In this document: piece after piece, positions 1 to 7,066 of the stretch
How positions within the stretch are numbered: position 1 is the first letter of the stretch
Layout: the number at the start of each line of letters is the position of its first letter
Notes under the pieces: model-generated
The model's database searches: none
What the model saw: only the letters and a program-made list of their open reading frames with translations
Told to the model about the DNA's origin: nothing
Assembly (NCBI GenBank): GCA_017745115.1
Contig: JAGIAA010000031.1
Span: 1 to 32,129, forward strand
DNA: 32,129 bases
Direction of reading: 5' to 3'
Origin: Sphingobium sp.
GTDB lineage: Bacteria; Pseudomonadota; Alphaproteobacteria; Sphingomonadales; Sphingomonadaceae
Translations under genes and position numbers: made by a program

Positions 1-591
1 TTTCTTGTCGAGGGCGGGGGCCTCCTCGATCGGGTAGAATTCCCCGTCGATGCGGACGCGGGTGAAGCCCGCCTTCTGCCACTCGGCCAACTCCTTGCGA
101 TACTCGCCCTTGCGGCCGCGGACCACGGGCGCGAGCAGATAGAGGCGTGTGCCCTCGGGCAGGGCGAGGACGCGGTCGACCATCTGGCTGACCGTCTGCG
201 CGGCGATGGGCAGGCCGGTCGCGGGCGAATAGGGAATGCCGACGCGCGCCCACAGCAGGCGCATATAGTCGTAGATCTCGGTGACGGTGGCCACGGTGGA
301 GCGTGGGTTGCGGCTCGTCGTCTTCTGCTCGATCGAGATGGCGGGCGAGAGGCCGTCGATATGCTCGACGTCCGGCTTCTGCATCATCTCGAGGAACTGG
401 CGCGCATAAGCGGAGAGCGACTCCACGTAGCGCCGCTGGCCTTCCGCATAGATGGTATCGAAGGCAAGGCTCGACTTACCCGAGCCAGACAGGCCGGTGA
501 TCACGATCAGCGCATCGCGCGGCAGATCGACGTCAAAGCCCTTGAGATTATGCTCGCGCGCGCCGCGCACGCTGATGTGGGTGAGACTCAT
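1..591 (-). CDS. uvrA: Excinuclease ABC subunit A, N-terminal part (cut by window edge)
   Basis: This is the DNA-damage recognition ATPase of nucleotide excision repair, which acts in the cytoplasm with UvrB and UvrC. The first 197 codons are present and the frame stays open to base 1. The start [18 protein letters not shown] is the classic UvrA N-terminus. The first Walker A motif, [12 protein letters not shown], lies at about residues 33-44 and is followed by the UvrA signature [36 protein letters not shown] comes from the start of the first signature-domain region. The ATG at 589-591 has AAGG just upstream and a LexA-type box 8 bases upstream, so SOS control is likely. The assignment is essentially certain; only the truncation limits it. 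Confidence 0.98.
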   Translation of the reverse strand, partial: MSLTHISVRGAREHNLKGFDVDLPRDALIVITGLSGSGKSSLAFDTIYAEGQRRYVESLSAYARQFLEMMQKPDVEHIDGLSPAISIEQKTTSRNPRSTVATVTEIYDYMRLLWARVGIPYSPATGLPIAAQTVSQMVDRVLALPEGTRLYLLAPVVRGRKGEYRKELAEWQKAGFTRVRIDGEFYPIEEAPALDKK

Positions 592-598
592 GCGCCTT

Positions 599-613
599 GT
601 TCTATATCTGTTC
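599..613 (-). promoter_or_regulatory. LexA (SOS) box upstream of uvrA
   Basis: The plus strand reads GTTCTATATCTGTTC, an exact GTTC-N7-GTTC match to the known alphaproteobacterial LexA operator. It ends 8 bases before the uvrA start codon, where LexA would block transcription or initiation. uvrA is a common member of the SOS regulon, so site and gene agree. LexA binding itself is inference. Confidence 0.75.
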
Positions 614-665
614 CATTTCGGGGTCCAGAGTGGAAGATAGGAATTGGAACAGCGATTGTGGAGTC

Positions 666-707
666 GGCCGAGAGTCAAAACGGCGTCACGCCGTTCGTCC
701 CTCGGCC
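666..707 (-). terminator. Nested inverted repeat, probable terminator of the TbpB-like gene
   Basis: A 7-bp inner stem (679-685 with 689-695, loop of 3) sits inside a second 7-bp pairing (GGCCGAG at 666-672 with CTCGGCC at 701-707). Read on the minus strand, the inner stem follows the stop of the lipoprotein gene by about 20 bases and ends in a short TTTT. It would separate that gene from the uvrA promoter. The T-run is short, so termination may be weak. Confidence 0.5.
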
Positions 708-717
708 CGCTCCTTCG

Positions 718-2544
718 TCAGTTCGTGCGCTTGCCGGCCATCGCGCCCCAGATCTGCACATTCTCGCTCCCCGACGGCAGCTGCGTGGAGGTCTGGAAGC
801 TCGCCGCGATTTCCTCGCTGTTCGGGCCGAAAAAGGCACCGTTGATGCCGCCCGTCCCCATATTGCCGAAGAAGGTGGTGGCAGCGGGGTGCAAATTGCC
901 CATGAGGGCGAGAGGCGCCAAGGCGATCGCACTGCCGCCGTTCACGTCCGTGATCGAAGGCCGGGCCGTGCCGCTCATCGTATTGGCGGTGAAGTTGAAG
1001 CTCAGGTCGAAAGTGCCGTCGAGCGTGTAGCGATTGTAGGGCCCGCTTCCGATATTATGGGCATAGCCCGCCATGATGCCGCTGTAGCTCAGCGTTCCGC
1101 TCGTCGGCCGGAAGCTGAGATCGGTCTGCTGGCCGAAGGTGAAGGCGCGCGTGACCTGGGTGAAGGTCGACGGCGCCGATCCCGCCTGCCGGTCCGACCA
1201 GAAGCCGAAACTGGCATAGGTGAGAGCAATCTTGGGATTGCTGCTGCCGGTGAGGAACAGCCGCAATTCGCTCGGCGCACCGTTCACCGTCTTCTTGTAG
1301 ACGAGCCAGGTCGTATTGCTGTCGGTGGCCGACAGGTCCGTGGGCTGGAAGGTCGTCGAGGTCTGCGGAATATTGCCGGTCATCATGTAGCTGTTGTTGC
1401 CGGCGGTGCCGCTGATGGTGAGCGTGCTGGGATTGAAGCGGCCGTCGGTATAGCTCCCGCTGATCTGGGTGCCGCTGGCATCCACATCATATTCGCTGGT
1501 GTAGTTGAACAGCGCCGTCTGAAAGCTCGCGGGCGTGGTGAGCAGCGGACCGGCCGTCCCGAGCCGGCCCATTATCGTCCCCGCCGAGGCATAGTTGCCG
1601 AACATGATCGACCACGCCGCGCCGATTTCCTGGGCAGTCGGTCCATAGAAGCGGCCCGTGAGCGTGCTGACCGCGCCGGCGCTTGCTGGCGGGAAGCCGC
1701 TGAGGCTGAAATTTCCCGTAAAGCTGTTGGCAGCCGCGGCCATGATCGCGGTGCCGCTGAAGCCGACCGTGCCATTGACCTGGCCGGTCGACACGAGCAC
1801 TTCCTGAGCATTGCCGTTGAAGACGATATCGCCGGTGCCGAACTTGGCGAGCAATGTGCCGGTGCCGTAAAGCGAGGCCGGCTGGTCGGTGTAGGCGGTC
1901 GTCCCGAGCATTTCGATCGCGTAGCTTGCATTGCCGGTGCGGGGCACGGCGGCCGAGGGGCTCGGCACGCCGTAGGTGAAGGCATCCAACGTCGCGGTGA
2001 TCGCGTTGGCTCCGTTCGTCGTGCGCTGCCAGAAGCCCGAGCCGACATATTGATAGGCCAGCGAGCCGGACGTGCCCGGCTTGTTCAAGGTCAGCGTATC
2101 GGTCACGCTGCCGCTCACCGCCTTGTAGACGCTAAGCTGGCTGGTGCTGAGCGACGCGTCGATCTGACTAGGCGTAAAGCTCTTCGCCCGGCTTCCGACG
2201 GTAACCGTATAGCTCTGGCTCGCCGCATCATAGGCGACGCTCAACCCGCTGGCCGAAGCGCTGGCCGTACCGGGCGCCCCGCTGGTCGGATAGCTCGAAT
2301 TGCCGAGCACGGCGTCGTTGGCGAAGCTCTCGCTGACCAGCGGCGCGATCAGATCATCATTCTTCGCTGCCGGTGTAGGTGTCGGCGTAGGGGTCGGGGT
2401 CGGAGTAGGGGTCGGCGTGGGCGTAGGCGTTGGCGTGCTGCCGACGCCTCCACCACTGCCGCCGCAGGCTGTAAGCGTCATTGCCAGCGCAAGCAGACTA
2501 GCTTGCGCGCCCTTGCGACAGGTCGCGTTCATGATTTTAGACAT
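718..2544 (-). CDS. Surface lipoprotein with two transferrin-binding-protein-B-like barrels
   Basis: The predicted protein has 608 aa. It starts with a lipoprotein signal peptide whose lipobox LTAC places the lipidated Cys at residue 27. A Gly/Ser stretch and a Thr-Pro repeat (about residues 37-58) then form a rigid spacer. The rest is Gly/Ser/Thr-rich beta-strand sequence. Two copies of the barrel motif G-[RA]-F-[YF]-G-P-x-x-x-E-I-[AG]-A occur, at about residues 295-310 and 568-583, as in the TbpB_B_D (PF01298) superfamily of host- or metal-ligand-binding surface lipoproteins. Two lobes are therefore likely. The ATG at 2544 was chosen over an upstream in-frame ATG (2685) because it begins the signal peptide and is preceded by a G6 Shine-Dalgarno. 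The ligand is unknown; no TonB receptor or Slam translocator gene is visible nearby. The gene stands alone, divergent from the amidase cassette. Confidence 0.8.
   Translation of the reverse strand: MSKIMNATCRKGAQASLLALAMTLTACGGSGGGVGSTPTPTPTPTPTPTPTPTPTPTPAAKNDDLIAPLVSESFANDAVLGNSSYPTSGAPGTASASASGLSVAYDAASQSYTVTVGSRAKSFTPSQIDASLSTSQLSVYKAVSGSVTDTLTLNKPGTSGSLAYQYVGSGFWQRTTNGANAITATLDAFTYGVPSPSAAVPRTGNASYAIEMLGTTAYTDQPASLYGTGTLLAKFGTGDIVFNGNAQEVLVSTGQVNGTVGFSGTAIMAAAANSFTGNFSLSGFPPASAGAVSTLTGRFYGPTAQEIGAAWSIMFGNYASAGTIMGRLGTAGPLLTTPASFQTALFNYTSEYDVDASGTQISGSYTDGRFNPSTLTISGTAGNNSYMMTGNIPQTSTTFQPTDLSATDSNTTWLVYKKTVNGAPSELRLFLTGSSNPKIALTYASFGFWSDRQAGSAPSTFTQVTRAFTFGQQTDLSFRPTSGTLSYSGIMAGYAHNIGSGPYNRYTLDGTFDLSFNFTANTMSGTARPSITDVNGGSAIALAPLALMGNLHPAATTFFGNMGTGGINGAFFGPNSEEIAASFQTSTQLPSGSENVQIWGAMAGKRTN
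2371..2436 (-). repeat. In-frame hexanucleotide tandem repeat encoding (Thr-Pro)11
   Basis: Eleven imperfect 6-base units (plus strand GGNGTN) encode alternating Thr and Pro just after the lipoprotein Cys/Gly/Ser leader. Unit number can change by slippage without shifting frame, which would vary the length of the stalk holding the barrels off the membrane. Confidence 0.9.
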
Positions 2545-2836
2545 CCCCCCAACTTTAGTCTGAGCAGGTCCTATGGGCGGTCGAAAGGATTGTGAAGGGC
2601 ATTCGCGATGTTTTTGTCTGATTGTGATCAATCTTTCCGTGTCTTGGTAACCCGATTGCCGCGAATACTTCGGTCGCGCCTGCACAAGACTCTCGAAAAA
2701 GAATCAAGCAAATTTCGTCCCTTAAATAATAGAGTCGTTGTTTCACTGCGAATCCGATTTTCGGACGTGCAGCAAGATGAGAATCAGTATAGATTACGAA
2801 TCGGGTGGACAGTCCATTGAGTTGGGGGGACTTGTC
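2545..2836. promoter_or_regulatory. Divergent AT-richer intergenic region with a small palindrome
   Basis: These 292 bases separate the start codons of the TbpB-like lipoprotein (minus) and the amidase (plus), so both promoters should lie here. The stretch is clearly more AT-rich than the flanking genes. GATTG-TGAT-CAATC at 2620-2633 is a perfect 5-bp inverted repeat that could be an operator. A G-rich ribosome binding site (GGGGGGA, 2824-2830) precedes the amidase ATG. No convincing gene is seen inside. Confidence 0.5.
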
Positions 2837-3415
2837 ATGCCTGCGTGGAAGCCCGTTGTGGGGCGGAGCTTTGGCCCGTCCGCATTTTCCGAATATTGCC
2901 ATGCGTTGATCTGGGGCAGCTGGCGTCCGAGCTTCATCGTCGTGCACAACACCGGCGTGCCGAACTTGGCACAGCGGCCGAATGGCTTCACCAGGCAACA
3001 TATCGATGGGCTAGTCGGCTATTATCGCGACCAGAATCATTGGAGCGCCGGGCCGCATCTCTTCATCGATGACCATCAGATCTGGGTGTTTACGCCGCTG
3101 ACGACTCCCGGTGTTCATTCGCCGAGCTGGAATGCCGTGGCATTGGGCATTGAAATGCTTGGCGATTACAGCATCGATTCTTTCGAAAGCGGTCGCGGCA
3201 AGGCTGTTCGGGACAATGCGGTCAGTGCCATCGCAACGCTCTGCGAAGTCCTGGGCTTCGATCCCGGGACGCTGCGCCTCCACAAGGAGGACAAGAAAAC
3301 CACGCATGTTTGCCCAGGCAAAAATGTCGCCAAGCAGAGGCTGATCGATGCCGTGCGCGTGGCGATGGCGTCGGAAGGCGTCGAACATGCGCTCGAGGAC
3401 GCCCATCCGGGCTGA
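2837..3415 (+). CDS. N-acetylmuramoyl-L-alanine amidase (Amidase_2/PGRP fold), no signal peptide
   Basis: The 192-aa protein is a zinc amidase of the Amidase_2/AmpD/T7-lysozyme class, which cleaves the lactyl-L-alanine bond of peptidoglycan. Expected zinc ligands are His37 (VVHNTG), His149 (RLHKED) and Cys159 (HVCPGKN). His149 and Cys159 have the AmpD-type spacing of 10. His157 occupies the place of the usual Lys, as in some PGRP-like enzymes. The core also shows PHLFIDDHQIW and GIEMLGDY. The ATG at 2837 follows GGGGGGA by six bases. The in-frame ATG at 2738 gives no signal peptide either, so the enzyme looks cytoplasmic or endolysin-like. It is the first gene of a probable operon with the lipoprotein 59 bases downstream. 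A phage endolysin origin or a toxin role is possible; no phage genes flank it. Confidence 0.85.
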   Translation: MPAWKPVVGRSFGPSAFSEYCHALIWGSWRPSFIVVHNTGVPNLAQRPNGFTRQHIDGLVGYYRDQNHWSAGPHLFIDDHQIWVFTPLTTPGVHSPSWNAVALGIEMLGDYSIDSFESGRGKAVRDNAVSAIATLCEVLGFDPGTLRLHKEDKKTTHVCPGKNVAKQRLIDAVRVAMASEGVEHALEDAHPG

Positions 3416-3474
3416 CGCGCCAGATTGAAGGGAGAAGCAAGCATCGCGGGACCAGAGGCAGCAAAGGGGGACTT

Positions 3475-4803
3475 ATGAGACAAGGTTCGTTTGGGAAACT
3501 TGCGGGATTAGCGACGATGCTGTCGCTGTCGCTGTCAGGATGTGCGGAGTTCGACAGCGTCTATCATTCGCGGCCATTGCCGAAGGGAGGCAGGGGCGGC
3601 TTCGTGACTGTCGATGCGAAGCAGCGCAGCATTCTCGTCCTTCCCCCCAACGACGGTACCGCGAGCTGGCGGGTCTGCGCTGAAGCAGCGCCGGACGTGT
3701 TCAGTGCCTATGCGACAAGCGTGGGGGCGAGAGGCAACAAGAGCGGCGGCGAATTCAGCCTCGCCTCGAACGAGACGGCGGCGTCGCTAGAGCGATCGCA
3801 GGCCATTAACATGCTGCGGGAGTCGCTTTACCGGACCTGCGAACGCTATGCATCCGGGGCGATCAACAAAGCGCAGTTCATCGTCCAGGCGGCGCGAGAT
3901 CAGCGCTCGATGATCGCGTTCCTTGCAATCGAGCAACTGACGGGCGCGGTGCGGCCCAAGTCGACGTTGATTTCGCCTGGCGGAACGGCGGCCAGCACCA
4001 TGTCGGGGGAGGCCACCATCAAGCTTCTAAACGACTATCAGACAAAGCTCGACGCAGCGAAAGAGAAACAGGAGGCGGCCGATAAGGCCGTGAAGGCCGC
4101 CAAGGCCGACGGCGGGATTTGTTCGACGGATGACAAGAAGAAGGAGGACGGGAACGCCGCGAAATGCGCGGCGCTTGATCTGGAGCTTGCAAACGCAACC
4201 AAGGACTTGGTCAAAGCTCAGGAAAATCAGGACAATGCTCTCAAGCTGGCCAAAGACTTGGTCTCAGCGACCGTGGCGGGCACGAGCACCGGCACGAGCC
4301 AGCAGGGAGGCGGCATCAGCCAGAGCGATATCTCCCAAGCCAATCTCGCTACAGTATCCTGGGCCGTCACCCAGATCGTCGCCATGTCGACGATCAATGA
4401 GGCGCAGATGTTTTGCTTAGCGTACTTCGGCAATGACAAGCTGGAGGACAAAATATTGACGCCATGTTTGGAAATTCTAAAAGCAAAACAAGAAAGTGAA
4501 AATAGGTTCATCGAGAACCTTAAAATAGATAATGTCAGTGATTTCATGAAAGGTCTTTTGGATACCAGATATGGCAATTTTAAAGAAAGTTTCATTCAAA
4601 GATTAAAGAAAATGCCCGATACAGATAAGGAGTTCGTGGAAAAGTTGAAGAAGTTCGAGCTCGCTATGCATAGCAGTTTTCTATCTGACAGCAAGAAATG
4701 CGGAAGCAAAGCCAGCTGCATCACCTTCGTCGGTGCAAATGATCCGTATAAGGCGAATTTCGACGAAACGGCGGGGGCTGCGGCATTGAAGGCCCTGGAC
4801 TGA
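3475..4803 (+). CDS. Lipoprotein of unknown function with a coiled-coil segment
   Basis: The 442-aa product begins with a lipoprotein signal peptide, lipobox LSGC with Cys23, and the ATG follows AAAGGGGGA. The N-terminal half has WRVCAEAAPDVFSAYATS and LRESLYRTCERYASGAI followed by MIAFLAIEQLTGA. This pattern of conserved Cys residues and an Ala-rich helix resembles a family of unnamed proteobacterial lipoproteins. About residues 180-265 are Lys/Glu/Ala-rich and probably coiled coil, with a low-complexity Lys/Asp insert. A Gly/Ser/Thr-rich stretch separates these from the C-terminal part. That part is encoded by an AT-rich segment (4441-4680, about 35% GC by hand count) unlike the rest of the gene. 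It sits between the amidase and a 74-aa ORF on the same strand and probably shares their mRNA. Function unknown; it may anchor, inhibit or receive the amidase. Confidence 0.75.
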   Translation: MRQGSFGKLAGLATMLSLSLSGCAEFDSVYHSRPLPKGGRGGFVTVDAKQRSILVLPPNDGTASWRVCAEAAPDVFSAYATSVGARGNKSGGEFSLASNETAASLERSQAINMLRESLYRTCERYASGAINKAQFIVQAARDQRSMIAFLAIEQLTGAVRPKSTLISPGGTAASTMSGEATIKLLNDYQTKLDAAKEKQEAADKAVKAAKADGGICSTDDKKKEDGNAAKCAALDLELANATKDLVKAQENQDNALKLAKDLVSATVAGTSTGTSQQGGGISQSDISQANLATVSWAVTQIVAMSTINEAQMFCLAYFGNDKLEDKILTPCLEILKAKQESENRFIENLKIDNVSDFMKGLLDTRYGNFKESFIQRLKKMPDTDKEFVEKLKKFELAMHSSFLSDSKKCGSKASCITFVGANDPYKANFDETAGAAALKALD

Positions 4804-4837
4804 TCTAGAGGCGCCGAGCTCAAATGGGAGAAAGACG

Positions 4838-5062
4838 ATGAGCACCACAAGCGTAATGGCCTTCACCAAACCAGATCAGGCCGACAGGATGGCCGGAGAG
4901 TTCGTCAGAGATGGCTACAAGGTGATCAGAATCGACAAGCCGGACATCATCGAGTTGATGAAGCCCGGAACGGATTCAAAATATTGGTTCAGTGACGATG
5001 AGGATCCGCCTGCCGATTATATCCTGCTGATCGCAACGAAGGATGCGATTTCGATCAGCTAA
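4838..5062 (+). CDS. Small 74-aa protein of unknown function, third gene of the amidase cassette
   Basis: The ORF starts 34 bases after the lipoprotein stop, behind a good ribosome binding site (GGGAG at 4826-4830). The product is soluble and acidic, with no signal peptide or membrane segment. It begins with MSTTSVMAFTKPDQADRMAG, has a predicted alpha/beta pattern (VRDGYKVIRIDKPDIIELM), then an acidic SDDEDPPADY loop and a short hydrophobic strand YILLIAT. I do not recognise the family. Spacing and strand suggest cotranscription with the amidase and lipoprotein. It ends 24 bases before the convergent HglS-like gene. Confidence 0.6.
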   Translation: MSTTSVMAFTKPDQADRMAGEFVRDGYKVIRIDKPDIIELMKPGTDSKYWFSDDEDPPADYILLIATKDAISIS

Positions 5063-5086
5063 TTTCCTTCGGATTAAGTGCGCCTC

Positions 5087-6094
5087 CTAATTCGCCCGCG
5101 TCATAGCGAATATGCCTGTCGCATTGCCGCTGTCGAAGGTGAGATCGAGGCGACCGGTTGCCGGATCGACGTCGCGGCTGATGAACTCGTAGAAGGAACC
5201 GGGGACGGTCCGCTCCGCGATGCTGCCGTCCGGCAGGCGGAACGGGCGAGTCACCATGTCGGCGCGGAAGGCGGTCTGGCGAACGCGGCCGTTGGTCGAG
5301 ATTTCGAGGCTTTCCTTGATGGGCCAGCCGTCGGCGCGCAGTTGTTCGGCGAGGGCGGCGACGTCGGCCACGCGGTCGGTGGCGTGGTTGAAGGCATTGC
5401 CTTCGGTCGCAATCCACGCCGCCTCCGCGCTGTGAGCAAGCAGGGTTTCGTAGTCGGTCAGGGCGGGGATCTCGTGCTGCCGGCCGAAGGCGCGGGCGAG
5501 GCCGGGAAGGCCCGAGCGTGCGGTTTCGATGTCGCAGGTGCCGTCAGTGGCGAGCGCGTCGAGCAGCGCCTGTTCGGCCTTGCCGAGCGGATCGATGGAC
5601 GTGCCGAAGATTCGAGCGGCGGCGGCTTGCGCCTCGTCGGGCAATTCGCTGACATGCAGCTCGCTCACGAAAAATTGCGGGATGGCTTCGGGCATATCGC
5701 GGTGAACGAAGGCGCGGCCGGTCATGCGCAGCCGGGGGAGCGGATAGAGACCGCTGACCTCGTAGCCGAGCGGTTCGAGCAGGCGGGCGAAGGCGGCATG
5801 GCCCGAGGGGAGTGCGCCGGTCGCCCCTTCGATGGTGCGGAGAGCGCCGTGGTCGAAGCAGAGCCCCTCGCCGCGCTTTGCGACCCCGGCGACGTGGCGC
5901 GCGGCGGTCGGCACATCGTCGAGCAGCCGGGCGAACAGGGCAACATTGAGGGCCATGGCGACCTGGGCGCGGCTGGCCCGCGGGCCGTCCGCCAGGAGCG
6001 CGGGCGCGACCTCGAGCACCGACAGCGCGAAATCCGCGCGCTGGTGCCCGAGCACCGATGCCGCCAATCGTCCGATGATGCTGCCGCTTGTCAT
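5087..6094 (-). CDS. HglS/DUF1338-family 2-oxoadipate dioxygenase/decarboxylase-like protein
   Basis: The family (PF07063; HglS, YdcJ) contains Fe(II) enzymes that convert 2-oxoadipate to D-2-hydroxyglutarate in lysine catabolism. The 335-aa product shows the expected metal site: His82 in FDHGALRTI, His237 in EGNAFNHATDRV and Glu303 in PGSFYEFISRD. Arg86 is a candidate for carboxylate binding. PLGYEVSGLYPLPRLRMTGR and FDSGNATGIFAMT are further family motifs. It is clearly shorter than the roughly 450-aa HglS/YdcJ proteins, so it may belong to a short subfamily with a related 2-oxoacid substrate. ATG 6094 was preferred over 6139 because homology seems to start there, although neither has a strong ribosome binding site. 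No other lysine-degradation gene is in the window. Confidence 0.85.
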   Translation of the reverse strand: MTSGSIIGRLAASVLGHQRADFALSVLEVAPALLADGPRASRAQVAMALNVALFARLLDDVPTAARHVAGVAKRGEGLCFDHGALRTIEGATGALPSGHAAFARLLEPLGYEVSGLYPLPRLRMTGRAFVHRDMPEAIPQFFVSELHVSELPDEAQAAAARIFGTSIDPLGKAEQALLDALATDGTCDIETARSGLPGLARAFGRQHEIPALTDYETLLAHSAEAAWIATEGNAFNHATDRVADVAALAEQLRADGWPIKESLEISTNGRVRQTAFRADMVTRPFRLPDGSIAERTVPGSFYEFISRDVDPATGRLDLTFDSGNATGIFAMTRAN

Positions 6095-6168
6095 GACGAT
6101 GGAGCATAACGCAGAGTGGCGCCGACGCCAGGCCATCATGTGTGTGGCCGTGCGCGCGGGAGAGCGAG

Positions 6169-6957
6169 ATGAACTATGCCGACTATGTCGCCGACTTCAA
6201 CACGGGCGACGATGCCGCGCTGGTCGACAAATGGTATGCGCCGGACTGCGCGATGCGCAGCTCCACCCGGACGGTGGAAGGGCGCGACGGGCTGCGCGCC
6301 TTTCTCGACTGGGCGCATGACGGGGTCCGCGAGATCATCCGCCCGCGCACGGTGATGCACCGGGGCAAAAGGCTGTTCGCGGACGTCGACATGGATTTCG
6401 TCTGCCGCAAGGCGCGGCCGGACTTTCCCTTCGGCGCGCTGCTGCCGGGCGACATCATGACGGTGCGCTTCTTCGCGACCTATGAGGTCAACGAGGCCGG
6501 ACAGATACGGGAGCTTTGCACCATGGCCTGGCCGGCCGAGCAGGGCGTGACCAAGGCGCCGATGCTGTCGGCGAGTGCGGGCGGCCGCGCATCCTATGAC
6601 GCCTATGCCGCCGCCTTCAGCAATGCCGACATGGAGCGGGCAGGACGTTATTACACCGACGATTGCACGCTGGACCTGCCGAATTTCCCAACCTTCGAGG
6701 GGCGCGACGCGATCACAGGCTTTTACGGCAAGATGTTCGCGCGCGTGCGGGAGCATCTGACCATCCACCAGCTGGTCATGGACGATGACGGGATTGCGGT
6801 GGATTGCACGAGCACCTTCACGGCGGTCGTGGATGCGCCGGACTTCGTTGTGGCGCCGCTCAAGGCCGGGGAGTCCGTGCAGACCCACGTGTTCGTGCAT
6901 TATGCGCTGCGCGACGGGCTGATTTCGCAGATCAAAGTGGTGCGGGCGGGGGGCTAG
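6169..6957 (+). CDS. Two-domain NTF2-like (SnoaL-like) protein
   Basis: The 262-aa protein consists of two similar NTF2/SnoaL-type cone domains. The first (about 1-125) has YVADFNTGDDAALVDKWYAPD and VEGRDGLRAFLDW. The second (about 140-262) has YAAAFSNADMERAGRYYTDD and FEGRDAITGFYGKMF. Such domains serve as small-molecule isomerases, cyclases or binding pockets, often for polyketide- or steroid-like substrates; the sequence does not say which. The ATG at 6169 follows GGGAGAG. It is divergent from the HglS-like gene, with 74 bases between starts, so a shared regulatory region is likely. No signal peptide. Function not assignable beyond the fold. Confidence 0.8.
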   Translation: MNYADYVADFNTGDDAALVDKWYAPDCAMRSSTRTVEGRDGLRAFLDWAHDGVREIIRPRTVMHRGKRLFADVDMDFVCRKARPDFPFGALLPGDIMTVRFFATYEVNEAGQIRELCTMAWPAEQGVTKAPMLSASAGGRASYDAYAAAFSNADMERAGRYYTDDCTLDLPNFPTFEGRDAITGFYGKMFARVREHLTIHQLVMDDDGIAVDCTSTFTAVVDAPDFVVAPLKAGESVQTHVFVHYALRDGLISQIKVVRAGG

Positions 6958-6981
6958 GTCGCTGCGTTTGAATTGGCTTGT

Positions 6982-7056
6982 GTTCCTGCGAAAGCAGGAA
7001 CCCAGGGCGGCGAGGCATATCCTTTTCGTCCTGTGCTCCTGCTTTCGCAGGAGCAC
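6982..7056. repeat. Dispersed palindromic repeat, GAAA-loop type (paired inverted hairpins)
   Basis: Two hairpins face each other. The left is GTTCCTGC-GAAA-GCAGGAAC (6982-7001, 8-bp stem). The right is GTGCTCCTGC with GCAGGAGCAC around TTTC (7033-7056, 10-bp stem), essentially the reverse complement of the left unit. Together they look like a REP/MITE-like element of the kind scattered in sphingomonad genomes, lying between two convergent genes where it could also end transcription. A second member is at 12534-12657. Confidence 0.75.
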
Positions 7057-7066
7057 TGATGTGAGT

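Noticed and set aside
361..2595. A 744-codon open frame on the plus strand opposite uvrA and the TbpB-like lipoprotein
   Set aside because: It is antisense to two well-supported genes, has an Arg/Ala/Gly-biased composition typical of GC-rich shadow frames, and shows no domain or ribosome binding site.
2837..5062. Amidase cassette as a prophage lysis module (endolysin plus spanin)
   Set aside because: The lipoprotein is far larger than an o-spanin, no holin-like small membrane protein is present, and no other phage gene flanks the cassette.
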